A stretch of DNA of 64,000 bases from Siphonodentalium dalli (lineage: Eukaryota > Mollusca > Scaphopoda > Gadilida > Siphonodentaliidae), in NCBI GenBank assembly GCA_032622095.1, contig CP136068.1:159607465-159671464 (forward strand), written 5' to 3'. Shown one piece after another: positions 1 to 10,975 of this stretch. A program made the position numbers and the translations under genes. Numbering within the stretch: position 1 is the first letter of the stretch; each line of letters starts with the position of its first letter. Below the pieces are notes generated by a model. The model was not told the origin of the DNA, did no database searches, and saw only the letters and a program-made list of their open reading frames with translations.

Positions 1-296
1 CTGGATGCCAGAAAACGTGCGCGTAATTTTCAGTATACGACTATAACTCCATCACACCCTTCATAAATAATGATATAACGAGATTTCGGCCATGTTATGC
101 TCCCGGAGGCACAACAGCTGGGGGTAAATTGTCCTGGCGTGTGGGTACGTGTCCCCCGCTAAATCCCAGATACTAGAAAACGTGCGAGTAATTTTCAGTA
201 TATGATTATAACTCCCCAAATTTAACCCATCCCCATCCTGCCTATATCACGCTATAATAATAATTCCGGTCACGTTATGACTTCGGAGGAGCAAAA
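1..296. repeat. Two diverged tandem units of about 165 bp
   Basis: The phrase beginning CAGAAAACGTGCG at about 9 returns as CTAGAAAACGTGCGAG at about 172. Each is followed by the same sequence as far as a TAACTCC stretch, and further on by a shared GGTCACGTTATG-like stretch. I see no coding potential. The array probably continues to the left of the window. Confidence 0.6.
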
Positions 297-1745
297 CCTA
301 TATATATATATATATATATCTCATATATATTTTGAAGACCTCTGTTTGTATGTCTGTCTGTATGTCTGTCTGTCTGTATGTCATTGATACAAATCTACGA
401 TTCTCGACCGATCGAGACGAAACTTGGTACGTGCGTGTAGTTTGACCAGGCGGTGGACGTTGTCCTATTGGCGAGCCCGTGCGGCGCCCGCTTCGCGCAT
501 GCGCAGACGAGATCTCGGAAACGGGTGGAGCTATCGACTTGAAATTTGGTATGTGTCAATGTATATTGCCCCGGATACGAATTATATCGGGTCGCCGAGC
601 CCGTGCGACGCCAGCTTCGCGCATGCGCAGACGAGATCTCGGAAACAGGTGGAGCTATCGACTTGAAATTTGGTATGTGTCAATGTATATTGCCCCGGAT
701 ACGAATTATATCGGGTCGCCGAGCCCGTGCGACGCCAGCTTCGCGCATGCGCAGACGAGATCTCGGAAATGGGTGGAGCTATCGACTTGAAATTTGGTAT
801 GTGAATGTATCTTGCCCCGGATACGAATTTTATCGGGTCGCCGAGCCTGTGCGACGCCAGCTTCGCGCATGTGCAGACGAGATCTCGGAAACGGGTGGAG
901 CTATCGACTTGAAATTTGGTATGTGTCAATGTATATTGCCCCGGATACGAATTATATCGGGTCGCCGAGCCCGTGCGACGCCAGCTTCGCGCATGCGCAG
1001 ACCAGATCTCGGAAACGGGAGGAGCTATCGACTTGAAATTTGGTTTTTGAATAGCCCGGACAACGTCGGGCTCATCGGCTAGTCTATTATATATTTTGGG
1101 AAATCTGTGTGTGCGTCTGTCTGTCTGTGTGTTCGCGATGGACTCGAAAACGGCCGAGCCGATTTCGATGAAACTTGGTATGTGGTGAACTTTCGGCCGG
1201 GAAGTGGCATGGGCCTATTAATTTGTCCGTGCGACGTGACCTTGACCCTGAAATCGGGTCATTTCGAGGTCAAACGCCCGAGTATCACGGATTTCGATGA
1301 AAATTAGTGTCTAGTGATACTTTCGTATGGGGAGTGTCGTAAGCCTTATAGTTTGCCCGTGTGACGTGACCTTGACATTGAAATCGGGTCAATTCAAGGT
1401 CAAATTTTTATGGGATTTCGACGAAATTTGATACTTATGGTTACTTTTGTCCACTGAGTGTTTTGGACGGGTCAAATCGTGACCCCGACCAGACTTTGAC
1501 CTTCAAAATGATAAATTCGAGGTCAAATCGGGTAAAACCGGATGGATTTCGACGGGTACTTTTGTCCGGTACTTTTGTCCGGGCAGTGTTTTAGACGGGT
1601 CAAATCGTGACCCCAACTGACCTTGACCTTCAAAATGGACAATTCAAGGTCAAATCGCGCAATTCGCCGAAAAGCAGACGGAAAAACAGTCCGGACGAAG
1701 TCGGGTCCAGCAGCTAGTATATATATATATATATATATATATTGA
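297..1745 (+). repeat. TGTCTG-headed composite repeat with 123-bp tandem units, plus orientation
   Basis: A (TA)n run at 300-320 and another at 1718-1742 bracket this block. It opens with a TGTCTG microsatellite (345-380), then runs through about five units of 123 bp (about 425-1045) that each carry CGAGATCTCGGAAA and TTGAAATTTGGTATG. A second segment (1090-1720) has another TGTCTG head and diverged GACCTTGACCTTCAAAATG phrases. The unit length is a multiple of three, so reading frames stay open on both strands for up to 178 codons. I regard this as an effect of period and composition, not a gene. The same repeat lies inverted at about 60,165-62,100. Confidence 0.85.
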
Positions 1746-1996
1746 TATTGCAAAATTATGCCTAACTTCGTTGCACTAACGAAAATAAGCAAAAAGACAG
1801 GAACATTGGGGGACAATATATTTCGTCGTCAGCCAGAGCTCGCAATACTGTCGTATACGTTTGTGAAACGTCCCAGCCAACGCCGAACATTTAGGCATTT
1901 TGCATGCACTTTCAATTGTTCAGCTTATTTTAAAGAATTTAATTTGTAGAAAAGGCATAACGCTCTAGTTTATTCATATGATATACACAATCTTCA
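1746..1996. other. No gene seen
   Basis: AT-rich unique-looking sequence with one 63-codon open frame that resembles nothing I recognise. Confidence 0.4.
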
Positions 1997-2133
1997 ACTC
2001 GTTATGTTGGGATATTAGATTTTATGAAACTCGTTTGATAAATTTCATTCACAAGTCGTCTACGACTCGTTGTGAATCAAATTTATCAAATTAATTTCAT
2101 TAAATCGTATATATCCAAACATAACTCGTTGGA
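1997..2133. repeat. Fold-back (palindromic) element
   Basis: CTCGTTATGTTGGGATAT at about 1997 is mirrored by ATATCCAAACATAACTCG near 2130. The arms are imperfect inverted repeats of about 60-65 bp meeting near TCTACGA at 2062. It has the size and shape of a small fold-back miniature element. No coding content. Confidence 0.7.
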
Positions 2134-2519
2134 GAGATCTCTTATGTATTATTCTCAAACACTGTAATCACAGTTTAGTGAGAAACAACGATATTGAACA
2201 TTAAGTCCTGAATGACGTCCCGCTGCACGAACAATGCCCTATCCGTAGACAATTAATGCATTATTAAAACTGATAACACTAATCAATATATAATAACAGC
2301 GACAAATCTGACCAAAATAAAGCCAATCACGGTGTATCGATCAGGCCAACATAAAGCCAACCATGCACGGTGTATCGACGTGAGTTAAACTGTTTAACAA
2401 CCATGGTTAAATCATGAATATCGACATTGTTCAACCAACCTGCCATGACTTGAATTGGCGCACGCGGTTCGTAAGGGGCAATCCACTGAATGATTCAACC
2501 CCGTGCCACAGACCACGGG
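2134..2519. other. No gene seen
   Basis: Intergenic sequence without a convincing open frame. ACCATGCACGGTGTATCG near 2360 partly repeats a GGTGTATCGA phrase about 30 bp earlier. Nothing else stands out. Confidence 0.4.
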
Positions 2520-2634
2520 CCTTCTAAAAAGTGAGTGATAAATAATTAAAATATAATTTGTTATTAATATATATAGGTAAATATTAATTAAAATTGTATT
2601 TTAATTATATTTATCACTCACTGTCTAGAAGGCA
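2520..2634. repeat. AT-rich fold-back element
   Basis: CCTTCTAAAAAGTGAGTGAT at 2520 pairs with ATCACTCACTGTCTAGAAGG ending near 2632. The arms are about 45-50 bp around an AT-rich centre. It is a typical small inverted-repeat element with no open frame. Confidence 0.7.
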
Positions 2635-2782
2635 TGTGCACAGGCCCATTCGCTTTGTTAACTCTATTTTTCTTTTGGACTTAAACAGTTATTTCTGTTT
2701 GCGGGGATTACAAGCATACTTATGTGAGACCATGAGGTTATCAGCACACACTGTGAGTGCGTTAATTAGTATTAAATAATAG

Positions 2783-2958
2783 CCAGTCTCTTTGAAAAGC
2801 CACGATAATCCTAACGGATGTACGTCTCTAGGGTGTTCATAATAATCCTAACGGATTTACGCCTCTAGGGTGTCCATTATAATCCTAACGGATGTACGTC
2901 TCTAGGGTGTCCATTATAATCCTAACGGATGTACGTCTCTAGGGTGTCCATAATATTT
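2783..2958. repeat. 37-bp minisatellite, about four copies
   Basis: Four near-identical units carry AATCCTAACGGATGTACG followed by TCTCTAGGGTGTCCAT. Units differ by only one to three bases, so the array is young or homogenised. Confidence 0.9.
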
Positions 2959-3039
2959 AATTTCTACAACGACGCGGCATTCCCAACATGACGCAATAAA
3001 CCATTTCCAAATATGGAGTGCATTCCTGGCGAAGTAAAT

Positions 3040-3169
3040 ATTTGTGCGAATCGTAGTATTTATAAATAGTTATAAATACAATAAGATGCAAAAGAATAAT
3101 CAGTCACGAATATCGTTGACTGATAACAACTCGAAAATGGTGTCTCATATATTGCGATGAGCAAAATGA

Positions 3170-3174
<5 letters not shown>
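3040..3174 (-). repeat. 135-bp direct repeat, copy 1 (3' flank of non-LTR element 1)
   Basis: By eye these 135 bases are identical to 16,561-16,695. This copy starts exactly where the (AAT)n tail of minus-strand element 1 ends, and the other copy ends exactly where the truncated 5' end of the same element begins. That arrangement is what a target-site duplication looks like, although 135 bp is far longer than the usual 5-20 bp. The repeat ends within ATAATTC, so the border with the (AAT)n tail is uncertain by a few bases. Confidence 0.9.
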
Positions 3175-3200
<26 letters not shown>

Positions 3201-3208
3201 CTTTATTT
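3175..3208 (-). other. 3' tail of non-LTR element 1: AATAAA plus (AAT)n
   Basis: Read on the minus strand, GGATGAAATAAAGATAT is followed by about eight AAT units. A polyadenylation-like AATAAA directly before a short simple-repeat tail is typical of 3' ends in the CR1/L2/jockey-like non-LTR groups. It sets the orientation and the 3' border of the element. Confidence 0.85.
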
Positions 3209-3354
3209 CATCCAATCATTGAAGATTTCATAAAGTATATAACATTGTTATGCACATCAAAATGAACAGAATGATATTATCAATACATGTTATAGAAGAG
3301 GAATATAAATTAATATGAGGAGCAATACGTATGTACACGTATGTACAATAATGG

Positions 3355-3625
3355 GTTTGGTGACAGTGATGACCATGATGATGATGACGATGATGGTGAT
3401 GCTGCTGATGACGACTATGATGGTACGATGATGCGGTGATGTTGAAAATGGTGACATAGATGACGATGCTGATGATGGTGTTGGTGATGATGATGGTTAC
3501 GCTGATGACCATGATAATGTTGATGGTGATGATGATGATGATGATGTTGAAGATGATGGAGAAGATGGTGATATTGTTGTTTATGATGATGATGATGATG
3601 ACGCTGATGATTATGATTATGGTGA
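3355..3625. repeat. TGATGA microsatellite in the 3' region of element 1
   Basis: A long imperfect (GAT)n/(ATC)n tract, interrupted by GTTGATGGTG-type variants. It lies between the stop codon of the retrotransposon remnant (3732) and its tail (3208), so it belongs to the 3' untranslated part or expanded there later. It produces His-rich and Met-rich spurious frames on both strands. Confidence 0.85.
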
Positions 3626-3731
3626 TGGTCGTGATAGTGATGTTGTAGACCACACATTACATGTAATACGCGTACATCATGCACACATTTTGTTTACAGA
3701 AGTATGCACGCATGATTCTAATAGGGTATGA

Positions 3732-5838
3732 TCACGGCGGTTTCAAGCGCCGCGTTAACTGATTTTGAACATTGGAATGGGTTGTGTTCATTCCGTTCGC
3801 TTGCGAGAGAGCGTTGTACACCAACCACAGTTGTGCAGTAATTCCGACTATGTAGTTAGTAAAACAATCAATATCATCAATAACATGCTGTATGCGATCA
3901 CTGACGTGCGTGAGATGAAGGGATATAATGCCATCGTCATTTAATTCATCAACGGCAATGAAACAAAGTATACCATACCGGTCGATTAAGCCAACAAACA
4001 TGTTGTTTCGTATCAGTGTCAACTCTTTACAGTCAATTAGGATGTGTTTGACTTTGTCGACATACATGCGTTCACAGTTAGGGTATGGCCCTTCATCTCG
4101 GCAATTGGTTGCATTGATATCCAGTGCTGTCGTGATTTAGCATCGTTTGTTTTGTGGAAATTTTCGGCACAAACGCCAGAGTTTGGACATACTGAGCGTA
4201 TGATGAATTCTCAGAAAGCGGGTGAAAGCTATGTCTGACGTCACTCGCATGTTCCATTCTGCCTCATTGACAATTTGTATGTTAGTTTTTACACGAGATT
4301 TCCATATCTGTTTTGATGGAAAGAGACCAGAACATATATACTCATCGACGATATCCATAATGTTATATTTCTCGACAATGGCAACAACATCGCAAATAAA
4401 CGAGCTGTTTGTTGCTGTTGAGTGAACAAAGTGGTGAAGTCTACATTCAAAAATAGCTTTGCACGATATAGGTGCTAAGCGACAGTGAGATCCAAACAAC
4501 GAAAGTTTTCGGGCTTCTATACTTGATTCAAGCGGGCAGGTTCAAGCATGCTTAGCACTGTATCAGTTCTGCAAGCAGTCGGTATACCCTGTATACGCTT
4601 CAAACAAAACCGGTGCATACGTTATATTTTAATCCTGTTTGTCGCAGAAGTGTCAGAGAGAAATTCAGAACCGTAGAGGCCACACGACAATACGATAGAT
4701 TTGTAAATGACCATAGAGCTTTGGTGTGTTATACCGCCTGCATGTATACCAGCATTGGTGAGCATCAAATAGGTAGAACGCAATTTTGAGCATATGCTTT
4801 CGGTGAGTATATTTTGAAAATTTGTTTTATGCAAAGGAATTCCAAGATGCGTTATTGCGTCCGTTTCTAAAATTGGACGGTCGTTAATTAATCAAGTTCG
4901 TGGAGAATGGTAGACTCTGGGCTTCACGTTGAAAACAATTACTTTAGATTTATTTTCATTGTATAAAAAACGCCACTTTCTGCTATAATTGCTGCATATG
5001 TCACAAAGCATTTGTAAGCCAAGAGACGAGAGCGCGAGCAACGTCATGTCATATGCCTGGGTTGGAGAACAACAGTTGATCCCATGCAATCTTAGACCAA
5101 AATTCGACAATTCAAGCTCTTTTAGTAGATCATCTATATACATAGCATCGAATATCGGCGATAAAGTTACTCCTTGTCTGGTACCTTGACTAATTGTTAT
5201 TACCCGAGAACTGCGATTTTCATATCGTACTCTACATGAGACTCCACGGAGAAATTGACTGAATATTTACAAAATTGTCCCATTTGCTCCACGTTCTTGT
5301 AGATTAAACACAAGACCGTTAACCCAGACAGTATCAAACGCGTTGTGAGCGTCAAGAAATCATGAAAAGAGGCGAGAATTATTTTCTAACGCGTATGAAA
5401 TACTTTCCTGGATTATATAAGAGGACATCAAACAGCTTATATTTTTCTGAAAGCCATGATGCAGAGCATTTGTTACGATGAGAGTTGGAACATTTCGTTC
5501 AATACGGTTCAGAAGAGCTCTTTCAAAGAGTTTATAGAACACAGGTAGTAGAGTTATGGCCCTGTAACTGTCGAATTTTGATTTAGGCTTGCCACCCCCT
5601 TGTATAATGAAGCAATGATCCCAAGCTTTGCTTGGGGTGGAATATGTGAATAATCGAGCATTAACGTTATAAGTTTAGCAATATGAGCATGCAGCTGGGT
5701 AACACCATATATAAGATGTTCGTAACATAACATGTCAGATCCAGCTGCCTTACCCTTTTTCACTGACTTCAGAACTGAAGTAACTTCTTCCATTGACACT
5801 GTGTATGTAAGAATATTATCTAGAGCACCATATACCGG
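3732..5838 (-). pseudogene. Non-LTR retrotransposon element 1: reverse transcriptase and C-terminal region, broken
   Basis: On the minus strand this is the larger half of a jockey/CR1-like second ORF. The pieces run in order. At about 5,790-5,720 is the linker with MEEVTSVLKSVKKGKAAGSD. At 5,540-5,360 are the fingers with FERALLNRI and HHGFQKNISC. At about 5,345 is a palm motif, AHNAFDTVW. At about 5,200-5,170 is QGTRQGVTLSP, followed by YIDDLLKELELSNFG at 5,140. At about 5,060 the usual catalytic ADDM motif reads AYDM, which would inactivate it. A C-terminal part with KHILIDCKELTLIRNNMF ends in a stop at 3732. Several frameshifts and stops separate the pieces. The protein would copy element RNA into DNA at a nicked target, but this copy cannot. 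Its 5' part continues at 15,852-16,560 across an inserted 10-kb block. Assignment as a non-LTR RT is firm; the clade is not. Confidence 0.9.
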
Positions 5839-5899
5839 CCCAGATAGCACACCTATGTTGGGCCAACGTTGGGCCAACGTTGTGTTTGGGCATTGACAG

Positions 5900-8339
5900 G
5901 GACGGATCGAGGCTCCATTCGTAGGGACGATTCCCCTCACACTAGGGCGTCCTTATAAAGTTAACATCCGACGAGATACAACATACCAATAAATTTAAAG
6001 TCCCACATAATGTTTTCAACTTCAAAGTATTATAATTGGAAATAACATTCAAATTCACAAATATAAAACCAGAAGAAAATGAAACATATATAGAACAAAA
6101 GTGTATGCCGATTTAAATAAAGACAATATGACATGTCATTAGTTGTTGATTTTAAGAATCTTGACCATCTACTCACTCTAAAGAAAAATAGTTGTTATTG
6201 GTCTCCTGAATAAAGTTATCGAAAATGCTACATATTTTTGTTAGCTTATATATCCCTTTACCATACAAAAGAAATGTGTTTATTTCAGCTTAATTTGCGA
6301 TTTTGTGCTCTCGATAATGTTGGGAACAAAATATTCAAACATTATGTGGCTTTAAATTTTGATCAGGTTACATCTTCTTCGAACATCATTATTCTGGAGG
6401 GTGATCTGATGTAGATGTGCAAAATTTGAAACGGCTCAAAGTACATATGATTAAATTAAACCTAGTAATTGCTCATTTACGTACCCGTGCTATTACATAG
6501 AGCGAACTCTGTGCATGATGATATAAAATGTCACATAAGAAAAAATATCGCGTTTTTGCAATCCGGTTTAAAATTAGTCCATGATACTGTAGATTCTGAG
6601 TATATAAATTCAATACAATGCATGTACAGCAATTAATTTTATCTGTTGACATATCATGAGCAATTACTAAGCTTATTTGTATATATGCACATATGTATGC
6701 GCTTGTTGCATATGTTGGAATGATTTATCTGGAATAAATTAAACCAATGGATCCATAAAGATTAATTTATGTATACAAAACCCAACATATTATATGAAAT
6801 ATTATATTTCCATCATTCCATGATATGTCATGAACTGGATTCAGTGTACTCATTGTTCATGATCATGCATATATGTATGCAGGAACTTGGCTTGTATGAA
6901 GCAACTGTTTTGTAGGACATTGATTGACAATTCTTCTGAATAAATCATATCGCGAGAGAAACCATTTTATATTCACCTCCTTGAATATCTGGAATTTACC
7001 ATTTTCATAGGTTATCATTACGTTATTAATAACTGATGTATCAGATGTATAACTGCCACAACAAGATGAACACACATCATCCTTTCAGTGCCGATTATCG
7101 ATGCACCGATCAATGCCGAGTTTTTGTTTTGCATCTGATTGAATGCACAACACAGGACAAGTAAGAATTTCCATCCAAGTGAATAACCATAAACTGACGA
7201 ATTCATGTCGTACATGTACATGGTGTTATGTCGCTCGCGCTGGTGTCAGTCGTGCAATAATATTCACAATATAACGATGTGCAACACGATATAGACAATG
7301 CTGAAATACTGGCACATGTAAGTTCATATCCCCAAGCCGTTGATGGTTTCGACAGACGAGTAAACTTTGATCGAATCCACTTGTATAGTACCGTAGCTTA
7401 TACACAAAATATCCAGAAACAGGATAGCAAGTAAATCAATCCTGAAAGAAACAGAGAATAACGTTAGCCCAATGCATTTTCTGTGTGCAGCTTGACATTG
7501 TCACATACTGTACACATCTTGATATATAAGAACCAGACCAATCCGGGAAATTCCTACATGCATTTGCATGCACGAGAGTACTTTAATTAGTTGACCGGTT
7601 GCCAATAATATATATATAAAATATGTATACATAAGGTACTTTAATTATTCGAACGGTTCCCGATAGTATATATAGGTACCATACCTTTGCACGTTGTATG
7701 TAATCGTTACATATACTGGTATCGAGGAATTCGTGAGTTGGAAGGACTTGAGCACGTGCTGATGACACCGAGGCCGGTAGGCGGAGGTGTTATGCGCGCG
7801 CGAAGTTTTTCTCAACTCATGAATATCTCTGAGAACAGCAGGTAATTCTCTTATATACCCAATACCCAGGATCGTCTCAACCAACCAATTGGTCACGGAG
7901 TCTCAAAACTCGCTAAGCCTACGTACTGCTCACTCAAGTCGGTGTCAATTTCTAGAAAAACTATCAATCAGTTCATTAATAAAATTGCACAGATCCCACA
8001 AGAGCCAATGCATGGTAAGTTTCTGCTCATTGGAAATTTTCCCCAGCAAATATGAGACCGAACATATTAGTAAATTCGCAAGATATCGAGTAATTATTTT
8101 AGCAGGTTTTGAATTGTTGCCAGTCGTATCATCAACGATAAAGAGCGTTTGTGTTTTAATGCCCATTTACTAGTACGATGAATATTAAACAGCGTTTTGA
8201 AAACTTGCTTTATAAAAAATCTCAGCATTTGGTGACAAATCGGAATGTATATGCAGAACGGGGTTTGAGAACGTGGGTGGTGTAATATGTCAGGGACTTT
8301 GACAGAAAGCCTTCCTTTGTCGAGGGGTTAAATTGCAAC
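5900..8339. other. Interior of the 10-kb block: no recognisable gene
   Basis: AT-rich sequence with only short open frames. On the minus strand at 7,221-6,863 two overlapping short frames include a hydrophobic, signal-peptide-like run (GWKFLLVLCCAF), then residues such as NVMITYENGKFQIFKEVNI in another frame. I cannot tie these to a family, and a frameshift or splice would be needed, so I do not call a gene. No transposase motif was seen. Confidence 0.35.
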
Positions 8340-8354
8340 CACCGGTGAACCAAC

Positions 8355-9518
8355 TTGACCAAGTTTCATCTGGTCTCCCATTCGATGCTGAGTTTGAAAT
8401 CCAACACACTAGTGACACTACCATTTAATAGATATAATATAGTCTTTGTAGAAAATAATATAATATACTATAAATATTACATAACTGTTGGGAATCGAAA
8501 CTATCCAGACGATCTCAGAAAGATTTTGCCTGAAATTCAACTTTTGTTATTGAAAATTCCAAATCTGGAAATTAGCTCACCGCATAATAATGATAAATCA
8601 CGAAAGCATTCGGGAGTGAAAAATAAGACTCATTTTTCTAAGTTAAATGTTTTAACCCTAAATGTGTGTGGGTTACGCCGACGGTTACAGTGCCCGGAAT
8701 TCTTTACTATGTGCAATAATTTCGACATATCATGTTTTTCTGAGACAAAAACAGATGATTGCGATGATATAGTTATCCCGGGGTTCACTGTATCATTAAA
8801 AAACCGCAACAAATTTAGAATACGGAAATCAGGCGGAAAAGCTATCGCTTTTAAAACATCATTAGCCAATAGTTCTGAGATAATACAAACTCAAAGTCGA
8901 TATATTCACTGGCTTAAAATTTCAAAAGACTCGCTAGGGTTAAATTCAGATCTGGTAGTAGGGTCGATATACATTCCACCGGAAGGTTCGACATTTGTAA
9001 GCAAGGAAGTCTTTAATGATATCGAATGTGAATACCATAGTATGGCAATTGGTTATCCTACCATTATACTAACAGGAGATCTAACTTCAAGAACTGCTGA
9101 ACTTAATGATTTTTATTCTCTAGGAGACCCCGCGGGCGACGGGGATGTTGACGAAATAAGACCAAATATTGGAATATTAGAAGATATGGGGTTATTGCTG
9201 TCAAGAAAAAGTGAAGATAATATTGTTAACACATTTGGTAGAAGATTGTTAGAGGTGTGTCGAAATAACGAGCTTTTTATCTTAAATGGACGCACCGGTG
9301 CAGATAAAAATATCGGTCAATTGACATGTAAAGATGCCTCAGTCGTAGACTATACCATTTCATCATTGAATTGCCTAAAATTTATAACAAACTTTAATAT
9401 TCTAGAATTGTCACACTTAGTTTCAGATGCCCACAAGGCACTATCCCTGTCCCTTAACTTCAAATCTAAAATGATTACAAAACGAATGATCGAATGCAGT
9501 GATGCTTGTGAACACTAG
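8355..9518 (+). pseudogene. Endonuclease domain of non-LTR element 3
   Basis: A 387-codon open frame, the longest in the window. From about residue 95 it matches the apurinic-endonuclease-like (EEP fold) domain of non-LTR retrotransposons: LNVLTLNVCGLRRRL, then FDISCFSETKTDD (the catalytic Glu is in the SET segment), GSIYIPPEG, ILTGDLTSR (the usual GDFN motif reads GDLT here, a probable loss of a key Asn), NTFGRRLLEVC, and SVVDYTISS near the end. The last motif, normally SDH, reads SDAH. The domain nicks target DNA to prime reverse transcription. The first 90 or so codons look like an N-terminal extension or noncoding 5' sequence. The frame closes just after the domain, so no full polyprotein is made, and with two altered active-site motifs it is most likely inactive. 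Confidence 0.85.
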
Positions 9519-10835
9519 TGAATAAATGGGATAAAAACTTGACCTCAAATGTTATAAACAATCTTGACGAAACGTGCATAAACGAAGAAAGCGAAATGTT
9601 TGATCAAATACCAAATGCCCCAAATAAAGATGACATTACACTACCAAGATATCTGATATTTTAATTAATTCCGAAACGAAAACATTTGGTAACAAAATAA
9701 TACGTCCACGAAGCAATGAAGATTCAAGATCGAAGCGAATTAATAAACCATGGTTTAATGAGATCTGTCGAGAATACCGCAAACGAGTTCGTGTGGCTAA
9801 AGGTAAAATGAGCAAACACCAAATAACGAAACAAAACAAGCCTTACGAAGTTCAGAACGCGAATACAAAACGAAAAAATACATGAATTTTCATGGCTTAA
9901 ATCGCTCCGAGCAATTTTAGATAATACTGGTTTATAATATGTATGGTTATACCAAAGAAACGGTTTAGACGATAAACACGTAGAATCCACGTTAAAGCGA
10001 AAGCTGAGCGACCAATTTAGACAAGAATGTTACGCCTCGATGGAATCATCGTCAAAGGGTCGTGCCCATAAACTTATAAAAGATAAATTTACAATGGAAA
10101 ATTATCTAGGCTCATTGAACCACAAAGATATTTATACATTAGCAAGGTTTAGAACCGCGAATCATTTCCTGCCAGTGGAAATTGGTCGTTGGAACAACAC
10201 ATCGTATGTTAAAGGTACTCAATCCGATCAGAGGGTCCTCATCTCAACAGATTCCAACAACAACAATCCGATCAGAGGGTCCTATATTACTATTTCTTTG
10301 GCTTTTGGGGTAAAAAATATTTGATTCGAGTCGAGGAACCCATCAAACAAAGCTCAGAGTTATTAGATATTGATTTTTGAAATTTGTTATATTCTCGAGA
10401 TGAGTACTAATAATTGCCTTCAACTTCGTAATATGCTCGAGATGTGTACACCAAAAGACTATTCAAACAGACAAGGATGGATAACTCTAAAATCAAGTGT
10501 TAATAATAACGCAATTTTGACTGTGTTCTGGGACAGAAAGTATTCCCGATAATGAAAAATATTAGATTTCTAAAATCGATATCTAAAAAATATAAGCTTT
10601 GATGGGTGGCTTCCTCGACTCGAATCAAATATTTTTGACCCGAAGCCATTGAAATAGTAATTGGGAGGAGTTTTATCGGATTGAGTACCTTTAATCGGAA
10701 ATGCACTTTTTGTACGAAGAAAGTCACTGGGAATGAATACCATGTTATTTTTGAATGCGAGTTTTTTGCCCGTGAAAGACATCTTTATTTACCAAAATCA
10801 TATGTTATTGCTATCAAGAAAAAGTGAAGATAATA
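9519..10835 (+). pseudogene. Linker and C-terminal domain of non-LTR element 3, RT deleted and split by an insertion
   Basis: After several stops, the frame from 10,040 reads SSKGRAHKLIKDKFTMENYL and LARFRTANHFLPVEIGRWNN, the standard C-terminal segment of jockey/CR1-like ORF2 proteins. The frame is interrupted at 10,209 by the TTAA element and resumes at 10,691. It then has a Cys-x2-Cys pair, later GNEYHVIFECEFF, and a stop at about 10,827, which together form the family's C-terminal zinc-knuckle-like motif (CxxC, H, C). Removing the insert with one TTAA joins the two halves in the same frame. The reverse transcriptase itself is absent between about 9,900 and 10,000. Confidence 0.8.
10213..10690. 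mobile_element. TTAA-flanked miniature element (AGGTACTC ends), 478 bp
   Basis: The termini AGGTACTCAATCCGAT and ATCGGATTGAGTACCT are perfect inverted repeats of 16 bp. Each end is flanked by TTAA (10,209-10,212 and 10,691-10,694). An internal direct repeat (AATCCGATCAGAGGGTCCT) occurs near the left end. There are further inner matches between the halves, such as GATTCGAGTCGAGGAA and TTCCTCGACTCGAATC. There is no transposase, so it is non-autonomous. TTAA duplication is known for piggyBac, Kolobok and Sola3 superfamilies; I cannot choose among them. A related copy lies at 23,119-23,506. Confidence 0.9.
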
Positions 10836-10934
10836 TTACAGTACGTAAATATTTGTTTTATTGTCTATGTGAAATGTTCATGTATATGTTTCATTTGTGT
10901 TTTATGTTAACCTTCAATGTTGAAGTTGTGACAA

Positions 10935-10973
10935 TAAAATCTTATCTTATCTTATCTTATCTTATGTCAGAAA
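10935..10973 (+). other. 3' tail of non-LTR element 3: AATAAA plus (CTTAT)n
   Basis: GTGACAATAAAATCTTATC is followed by a run of CTTAT units to 10,972. A polyadenylation-like signal and pentamer tail is a common 3' end in CR1/L2-type elements, and it fits the plus orientation of the coding remnants upstream. Confidence 0.8.
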
Positions 10974-10975
10974 TC

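Larger units (their letters stand above)
8340..10975 (+). mobile_element. Non-LTR retrotransposon element 3, internally deleted, plus strand
   Basis: The order is an endonuclease domain (8,355-9,518), a post-endonuclease linker with KPWFNEICREYRKRVRVAK in broken frame (about 9,735-9,800), then the C-terminal domain (about 10,000-10,830), and a 3' end with AATAAAATCTTATC repeats (10,935-10,972). The reverse transcriptase that should lie between linker and C-terminus (normally about 2 kb) is missing. A TTAA-flanked miniature element sits in the C-terminal domain. Target-site duplications were not identified. Confidence 0.8.

Noticed and set aside
424-1082. Overlapping open frames of 80-178 codons on both strands
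   Set aside because: They arise from a 123-bp (3n) tandem repeat, with equally open frames in several phases. No start context, domain or splice structure.
3228-3684. His-rich and Met-rich open frames
   Set aside because: Translation of a (GAT)n microsatellite in a retrotransposon 3' region.
4137-4499. Separate 120-codon minus-strand gene
   Set aside because: It lies in order between RT and C-terminal pieces of non-LTR element 1 and is best read as part of that broken ORF.
8640-9518. Host AP endonuclease or phosphatase gene
   Set aside because: Motif order (SETKTDD, GSIYIPPEG, NTFGRRLLEVC) is that of non-LTR retrotransposon endonucleases, and the linker and C-terminal domain of such an element follow.
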